A DNA stretch of 64,000 nt from Bradyrhizobium sp. ORS 375. GTDB lineage: Bacteria; Pseudomonadota; Alphaproteobacteria; Rhizobiales; Xanthobacteraceae. This document shows positions 59,290 through 64,000 of this stretch, in pieces (the stretch's first letter is position 1; every line of letters starts with the position of its first letter). The stretch covers positions 1 through 64,000 of the forward strand of contig NZ_CAFI01000439.1 of the NCBI RefSeq assembly GCF_000239775.1. The letters run 5' to 3'. The notes under the pieces were generated by a model. It had not been told where the DNA came from. It made no database searches and saw only the letters and a list, made by a program, of their open reading frames with translations. The translations under genes and the position numbers were made by a program.

Positions 59290-60699
59290 TCAAGCGACTT
59301 TCGGATCTATCGGCCGCAATTTTCCGATGTGTTCCTCCATGACGGCCGCCGCAGCGAGGCAGCGATCCTCCATGAATCGCCCGGAGATGATCTGCACGCC
59401 CGCCGGCGCTCCGGCGGCAGACCCAGCAGGCACCGAGATCGCGGGCAACGCCAACCCGGCGATGGACGACAACGGAGTGAATGCCTTGCAGATGGCCGCG
59501 AGCGCGTCCGGCCCGGCCAGATCATGGTCAATCGGGAAGGTGGGCTGCAGCGATGTCGGCATCAGCACGATGGGATATTCGCTCAGGAACACTGCCCATT
59601 CGCGCTGGATCGACAGCCGGCGCTCCCACGCGCGGTACAGGCTCGAAGCGTCCAGCACCGGAAAGTTCGCAGCGCTGTCGATGAAGGATCGGCGGAATGC
59701 GTCGCCGCCAAGCTCGAACATCGCCTCTCGCACCGGACCGCTGCATTCCGCGTACAGCATGGCCATCCACAATTCGGCGATGTCGGCCAGTGGCGGCAGC
59801 CGCACCTCTTCGACCAGGTAGCCTGCTTGCTCCAGCCAGCCTGCGGCCTTGCGAACGAGGCTGACGATTTCAGGCGCCGTGCCGAACTCCTGCTCGCCTG
59901 TGAACAGCGCCACCTTGCAGGGCAGGCGATCCGCTTCGCGAGGCATCGGCGCCGGCGTCTGCCATGGATCGCGGTGATCCCGCGCCTCGAGCGCTGCAAG
60001 TCCGATGCGCAGGTCGCGCACCGATCGCGCGAGCAGTCCCTCGGTTGCGCCGATCTGCAGGCAGAGCGAAGGCTCCATCCGCTGCGAGGGATTGTAGCTC
60101 GGCAGTCGCCCCACCGTGGGGCGCATGCCATAGATGCCGCACGCGCTCGCCGGTAATCGCAGCGATCCCGCCACATCATTGCCGTGGCCGAACGCGCCGA
60201 TTCCGACCGCGGTTGCTGCCGCCGCGCCGCCGCTCGAGCCGCCCGGCGACAATTTCGGATTCCAGGGATTCTTTGTCGTGCCGTGCAGATCGTTGCCGGT
60301 GAACCACCGATAGGAGAATGCGGGGACGTTGGTCCGGCCGATGATGATGGCACCGGCGCGACGTAGCGCGGCGACCGGCGCACTGTCCTCCCCGGCGAGA
60401 GCGTCCTTCATCGCCACCAGACCGTTGGTGGTGGCATGACCGGCCAGATCGACATTGATCTTGGTGGTCACCGGCACGCCGTGCAACGGCCCAGCGGCTT
60501 CGAGGTTGGCGGTCCTGTCCGCGCGGTCGGCAGCGGCCAACGCTTCCTCCTCCAGCGTCTCGACCACGGCGTTGATGGCAGGGTTGACCTCGCGGAGCCT
60601 GCCGAGCGCGGCCTCGATCGCCTGACGGCTGGAGATCTTGCCCGCGCGGATTGCAGCCGCCGTCGTTGACGCGTCCCAGCTCCAGATCTCGCCCTTCAT
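59290..60699 (-). CDS. Amidase-signature family protein
   Basis: 469 residues. The Ser-cisSer-Lys triad is intact: Lys80 in PVTTKINVD, Ser155 in GGSSGG and Ser179 in DVAGSLRLPA. It hydrolyses an amide, urea or ester bond. ATG 60699 is used because GGAGGACAAAC precedes it. Divergent from a Liv-type importer, it probably breaks down the imported amide or urea compound. The exact substrate (aryl amide, malonamate, urea derivative) is not evident. Confidence 0.9.
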   Translation of the reverse strand: MKGEIWSWDASTTAAAIRAGKISSRQAIEAALGRLREVNPAINAVVETLEEEALAAADRADRTANLEAAGPLHGVPVTTKINVDLAGHATTNGLVAMKDALAGEDSAPVAALRRAGAIIIGRTNVPAFSYRWFTGNDLHGTTKNPWNPKLSPGGSSGGAAAATAVGIGAFGHGNDVAGSLRLPASACGIYGMRPTVGRLPSYNPSQRMEPSLCLQIGATEGLLARSVRDLRIGLAALEARDHRDPWQTPAPMPREADRLPCKVALFTGEQEFGTAPEIVSLVRKAAGWLEQAGYLVEEVRLPPLADIAELWMAMLYAECSGPVREAMFELGGDAFRRSFIDSAANFPVLDASSLYRAWERRLSIQREWAVFLSEYPIVLMPTSLQPTFPIDHDLAGPDALAAICKAFTPLSSIAGLALPAISVPAGSAAGAPAGVQIISGRFMEDRCLAAAAVMEEHIGKLRPIDPKVA

Positions 60700-60757
60700 G
60701 TTTGTCCTCCGCATGGGCGAGCGCGGCGGTCGAAGCCACGGTCTGCACCTAAGTCAT

Positions 60758-60819
60758 TTGACCAAATCAGTTGATTGACTCAACGCTAATCCAATCATAT
60801 GATTTGGTCAATTGATTGA
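60758..60819. promoter_or_regulatory. Divergent operator: 12-bp inverted repeat with flanking direct repeats
   Basis: TTGACCAAATCA (60758-60769) is matched by its exact complement TGATTTGGTCAA (60800-60811), with 30 bases between. TTGATTGA occurs at 60771-60778 and again at 60812-60819. All lie between the divergent amidase and ABC genes. The TetR at 58605 is the likely binder; the two arms on separate helix faces may each bind a dimer. Confidence 0.6.
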
Positions 60820-60855
60820 AAAAGACGATCTTGACCGGGCGAGGAGGAAACACGG

Positions 60856-62190
60856 ATGACGACTTCAAGCAGAATCGTGCCCGCACCAGATGCGGGCGTA
60901 TCGCGACGCCGCTTGCTGACCGGGGCGGCGGCGGCCGGCGCATCGGCCATCAGCCTCTATTTTCCTGCCGTGCGGGCGGCCGAGGCCGGAACGATCCGCA
61001 TCGGCTGGATCGCCGCAGTGTCCGGTCCAGGCGCGCTGTTCGGCGAGGCCGTGCCGTTCGTGAAGGCGCAGATGGAGAAGATCTTCGCCGGCGGCCTCGA
61101 GATCGGCGGCAAGCGCTATTCGGTCGAAATCCTGCTGCGTGACAGTCAAAGCTCGATCAATACCGCGACCCAGGCGGTCACCGAGCTGATCACCCGGCAG
61201 AAGGTCGACCTGATCGTCGCGCCCGAGGGGCTCGCCGCCGTCGGTGGCGGACAGATGGCGACGATCAATCGCACGCCGATGATCTCCACGCTGTTTCCGT
61301 CCGATGCCATGGTCGCGATGCGCGGCGGGCCGCAGGCCTACAGCAACAACGGCACGCCGTGGGCCTTCCATTTTCTGTTCGAGACGCCCGACATTACGGC
61401 CGCTTATCTCGGCATGTGGGAGCCGGTGCGAAAGCGCCTCAACCAGAAGGTCGGCACGTTCTACGTCGACCAGCCCGCCGCGCGCGGATTTGCCGATCCG
61501 GAGCGCGGCCTGCCTGCGGCGCTCAAATCCGGTGGTTACAGCAATGTCGAAGGCGGCATGTTCAAGATCGAAACCGACGACTTCTCGAATCAGGTCTCGA
61601 CCTTCAAGAGCGCGGATGCCCAGATGCTCACGGGCTTCATGTTCGCCAACCATTTCGCCTCGTTCTGGCGCGGCGCGGCGCAAGCCGGCTACAGGCCGGA
61701 GATCGTGACCATTGCCGGAGCCTTTATGTTTCCGGGCGGCATCGATGCGCTCGGCGATCGCGGCGACGGCCTGTCCACCGAGATCTGGTGGTCGCCGCAG
61801 CTGCCCTATGCGTCGAGTCTGACGGGTGAGAGCGCGAAGGCGCTGGCGGCCGCCTGGGAGGACAAGCAGGGCGCGCAGTGGACCCCCGTGCTCGGCTATA
61901 CTCATGCCCTCTGGGAAGTCGCGGTGAACGCGCTCAAGACCTCCGGCGATCCGAAGAACAAGGAGGCGGTCCGCGCCGCCTTTGCTAAGACCAAGCTCGA
62001 CACGGTGGTCGGCACCGTCGACTTCGCCTCGGGACCTGTTCAGGGCATTGCTAAGACTCCGCTGGTTGCGGGACAGTGGCGGCGGACGAAGACCGGGAAG
62101 TACAAATACGATCTGCGCGTGACCTACAAGGGATCAACCAGCGGATTTGAAGTGCAGGACGAATTCAAGCTTCTGTCGGAGCTGAGCTGA
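60856..62190 (+). CDS. ABC transporter substrate-binding protein, Liv/amide type
   Basis: 444 residues. A twin-arginine signal is visible (VSRRRLLTGAAAAGASAISL, cleavage near VRAAEAG). GTIRIGWIAAVSGPGALFGE is the type I periplasmic-binding start. Amide- and urea-binding relatives of the Liv family are often adjacent to amidases, which fits here. GGGCGAGGAGGAAAC precedes the ATG. A hairpin separates it from the ATPase gene. Confidence 0.88.
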   Translation: MTTSSRIVPAPDAGVSRRRLLTGAAAAGASAISLYFPAVRAAEAGTIRIGWIAAVSGPGALFGEAVPFVKAQMEKIFAGGLEIGGKRYSVEILLRDSQSSINTATQAVTELITRQKVDLIVAPEGLAAVGGGQMATINRTPMISTLFPSDAMVAMRGGPQAYSNNGTPWAFHFLFETPDITAAYLGMWEPVRKRLNQKVGTFYVDQPAARGFADPERGLPAALKSGGYSNVEGGMFKIETDDFSNQVSTFKSADAQMLTGFMFANHFASFWRGAAQAGYRPEIVTIAGAFMFPGGIDALGDRGDGLSTEIWWSPQLPYASSLTGESAKALAAAWEDKQGAQWTPVLGYTHALWEVAVNALKTSGDPKNKEAVRAAFAKTKLDTVVGTVDFASGPVQGIAKTPLVAGQWRRTKTGKYKYDLRVTYKGSTSGFEVQDEFKLLSELS

Positions 62191-62201
62191 CGCACGATGC
62201 G

Positions 62202-62233
62202 GACGGGGACTGCTGCTTGGGCAGTCTCCCGTC
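62202..62233 (+). promoter_or_regulatory. Intercistronic hairpin after the binding-protein gene
   Basis: GACGGGGACTGC (62202-62213) pairs with GCAGTCTCCCGTC (62221-62233), with one wobble and one bulged base, around a 7-base loop. It starts 11 bases after the stop. Fourth instance in this window of a hairpin directly after a binding-protein gene. Confidence 0.6.
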
Positions 62234-62256
62234 TGCTGTTTCTCCGGGGAAAGAGG

Positions 62257-62991
62257 ATGAAGCCAGTTCTGGCGGTTGAGCGCCTCGAGAAGCGCTATGG
62301 TGTGAAGACCGTCGTCGACCAGGTCAGCTTCACGGCTGCTGCCGGCGAGTGCCTTGGCATTATCGGGCCGAACGGCGCCGGCAAGACCACTCTTTTCAAC
62401 CTTCTCGACGGGTGCGTGGCCCCGAATGCCGGCAGGGTCATGCTCGACGATGTCGATATCACGCATCTGCCGCAGTATCGGCGCGCCAGACGCGGCATCG
62501 GCCGCGCTTTTCAGATTCCGCGCCCGTTCGCGGGGCTGACTGTTTTCGAGAACGTGCTCGCGGGCGTGGTGCATGGCGCTGACCGCTCGACGGCCCCGCA
62601 GCGGCGCGCCATCGAGATCCTCGAAGCTGTCGGGCTTGCTCACAAGCGCGACCTCCTGGCTGGCGGATTGCCCCTGCTCGATCGCAAACGCCTGGAACTC
62701 GCCAAGGCGATGAGTGTCGGGACCCGGCTCCTGCTGCTTGACGAAGTCGCCGGCGGCCTCACGGAGCACGAAGTGCACCAGCTGGTCGACATCGTGAATG
62801 CGCTGAAGCGCGATCACGCCGTCATCTGGATCGAGCATATCGCCCACGCGCTGATGGCGGCGGCTGACCGGATCATGGTGCTGCATTTCGGCGCCAAGCT
62901 GGTCGAGGGGCCACCCGCCGACGTGATGGCGTCTGCCATCGTGCAGGAAGTCTACCTTGGGATTTCGGTCGATGTCGCTGCTGACCGTTGA
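62257..62991 (+). CDS. livG: Branched-chain amino-acid-type ABC ATPase LivG
   Basis: 244 residues. Walker A GPNGAGKTT, IGRAFQIPRPFAGLTVFEN, the degenerate LivG signature LPLLDRKRLELAKAM and Walker B LLLLDEVAGGL. ATG 62257 follows GGGGAAAGAGG. Overlaps livF by 20 bases. Unlike the fused protein at 16637, LivG and LivF are separate here. Confidence 0.92.
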   Translation: MKPVLAVERLEKRYGVKTVVDQVSFTAAAGECLGIIGPNGAGKTTLFNLLDGCVAPNAGRVMLDDVDITHLPQYRRARRGIGRAFQIPRPFAGLTVFENVLAGVVHGADRSTAPQRRAIEILEAVGLAHKRDLLAGGLPLLDRKRLELAKAMSVGTRLLLLDEVAGGLTEHEVHQLVDIVNALKRDHAVIWIEHIAHALMAAADRIMVLHFGAKLVEGPPADVMASAIVQEVYLGISVDVAADR

Positions 62992-63679
62992 GAACCTCGA
63001 CGTCTTCTACAACGATCTCCAGGCCACCTTCGGCGTGACGCTCCATGTCGACGAGGGCGAGACCATCGCCGTCATCGGCGCCAACGGCGCGGGAAAGTCC
63101 ACGCTGCTGCGGGCGATCATCGGCCTGACGCCGACCGGTCGCGGCAGCATCCGCTTCGCCGGAGAGGATATCACACATCAGCGCTGCAACATCGTCGCGC
63201 GACGGGGCATTGCGCTCGTCCCCGAGGGCCGTCGCTTGTTTCATTCGCTGACGGTGGAGGAAAATCTGCTGATGGGTATGGCGCGGGCCCGGCCCGGTCC
63301 ATGGACGCTCCCGGCGGTCTACGATCTGTTCCCGGCCATGCGCGACCTGCGCCATGCTCCTGCCTCGGACATCTCCGGCGGGCAGCAGCAGATGGTTGCG
63401 ATCGCCCGTGCGCTGCTCACCAATCCTCGGCTGTTGCTGTGCGACGAGCTGTCGCTTGGGCTGGCGCCGAAGGTCATCAATGAAATCTACGCCTGTTTTG
63501 CCGACATCCGCGGCAGCGGCATTTCGATCGTGCTGGTGGAGCAGGATACGATGCGCGCGCGCAACTCATCGAACCGCATCTACTGCCTGCTGAAAGGCCG
63601 GGTCACGCTGGAGAGGCCCGCAGCGGACGTGACGCTGGAGGAAATCAAGCACGCCTATTTCGGGGATCACGGCTCATGA
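62972..63679 (+). CDS. livF: Branched-chain amino-acid-type ABC ATPase LivF
   Basis: 235 residues. Walker A GANGAGKST, VPEGRRLFHSLTVEENL, signature SGGQQQMVAIARAL and Walker B LLLCDELSLGLAP. ATG 62972 is used to give MSLLTVENLDVFY, the usual beginning. Start lies inside the 3' end of livG; stop overlaps livH (ATGA). Confidence 0.92.
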   Translation: MSLLTVENLDVFYNDLQATFGVTLHVDEGETIAVIGANGAGKSTLLRAIIGLTPTGRGSIRFAGEDITHQRCNIVARRGIALVPEGRRLFHSLTVEENLLMGMARARPGPWTLPAVYDLFPAMRDLRHAPASDISGGQQQMVAIARALLTNPRLLLCDELSLGLAPKVINEIYACFADIRGSGISIVLVEQDTMRARNSSNRIYCLLKGRVTLERPAADVTLEEIKHAYFGDHGS

Positions 63680-64000
63680 GCATTGTCGAGGCCATCCTCA
63701 ACGGCCTGATGGTTGGCGGCCTCTACGGCCTGTTCGGGCTGGGCCTCGCCCTGGCCTTCGGCATCATGCGCGTCGTCAATATCGCGCACGGCGAGTTCAT
63801 CGTGCTCGCGGCCTATCTCGGCGTCTCGCTGCTGACGCTGACGCCATTGCCGCTGCCCCTCGTCGTGATCTGCGTCGCGATGGCGGCCTTTGCGCTTGGC
63901 TGGCTGCTGCAGGCCACGATCCTGAACCGGGTGCTCGGGCCCAATCCGATTCCTGGAATGGTCATCACCATGGGACTGTCGATCATGCTGCGCAACGCGC
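63676..64000 (+). CDS. livH: Branched-chain amino-acid-type ABC permease LivH, cut by the window end
   Basis: The first 108 residues are present. MSIVEAILNGLMVGGLYGLFGLG and IMRVVNIAHGEFIVLAAYLG are the LivH signature. The ATG overlaps the livF stop by ATGA. The rest, and presumably livM, lie outside the window. Confidence 0.9.
   Translation, partial: MSIVEAILNGLMVGGLYGLFGLGLALAFGIMRVVNIAHGEFIVLAAYLGVSLLTLTPLPLPLVVICVAMAAFALGWLLQATILNRVLGPNPIPGMVITMGLSIMLRNA

Noticed and set aside
1-64000. CRISPR arrays, tRNA or rRNA genes, intact insertion sequences, riboswitches
   Set aside because: Looked for regular repeats, cloverleaf-like sequences, transposase motifs and conserved leader structures; none was convincing.

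Overview
The window reads as chromosomal DNA of a GC-rich soil alphaproteobacterium, most likely Bradyrhizobium or a close relative. The grounds are high GC, long ATGA-coupled catabolic operons, many Liv-type, TRAP and amino-acid-type importers, and an outer-membrane protein whose mature start (AADLAVKARPP) is typical of that group. I saw no tRNA, rRNA, CRISPR array or intact mobile element. The two scars found are recombinase tails at 1-323 and 48.9-49.08 kb.

Layout: (1) 1-1.8 kb is a scar: a serine-recombinase tail, then an SDR gene and a livM gene that both lost their 5' ends and meet back to back. (2) 1.85-14.5 kb is an aldehyde/apocarotenoid- or stilbene-type module. It holds a carotenoid-oxygenase family dioxygenase, two aldehyde dehydrogenases, an iron-type alcohol dehydrogenase, a phytoene-desaturase-like flavoprotein, a GST, an MFS carrier, a GlcG-like protein, an outer-membrane channel and a TetR regulator. 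(3) 14.6-32.2 kb is a large module under a probable IclR regulator. A minus-strand run of closely spaced genes encodes cyclase-family hydrolase, cupin, SDR, hydroxyacyl dehydrogenase, BKACE lyase, PhlG-like C-C hydrolase, a Liv importer with a fused LivG-LivF ATPase, and a decarboxylase-type amidohydrolase. On the plus strand follow iclR, a DctPQM TRAP transporter, a 2-hydroxyacid dehydrogenase and an M24-fold protein. The enzyme classes fit breakdown of (acyl)phloroglucinol or a similar polyketide-like ring.

(4) 32.4-48.2 kb is the most unusual region. A complete toluene-4-monooxygenase-type diiron system (ABCDEF order) plus a ferredoxin and a luciferase-domain protein sits beside a second operon: cytochrome P450, a two-subunit phenylphosphate-synthase-like dikinase, two paralogous HD-domain proteins, an aldehyde dehydrogenase, an SDR and a P450-type ferredoxin. 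A regulator with an apparent MEDS sensor and a BTAD/SARP-like output domain lies upstream. A nearly identical 21-22 bp element precedes both operons. (5) 48.2-49.1 kb holds a second recombinase tail and a strong hairpin. (6) 49.1-58.5 kb is a quinate/shikimate-type module: LysR, ketopantoate-reductase-like, VOC, MaoC, CoA-transferase, two shikimate/quinate dehydrogenases, a polar amino-acid-type ABC importer and type II dehydroquinase. (7) 58.6-64.0 kb has TetR and an amidase divergent from a second Liv-type importer, whose livH runs off the window.

Recurrent regulatory architecture: each of the four substrate-binding-protein genes is followed by an intercistronic hairpin, and several divergent promoters carry clear inverted repeats. 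The window therefore looks like a row of separately regulated uptake-plus-degradation cassettes for plant- and soil-derived aromatic or terpenoid compounds. Substrate assignments are inference throughout.
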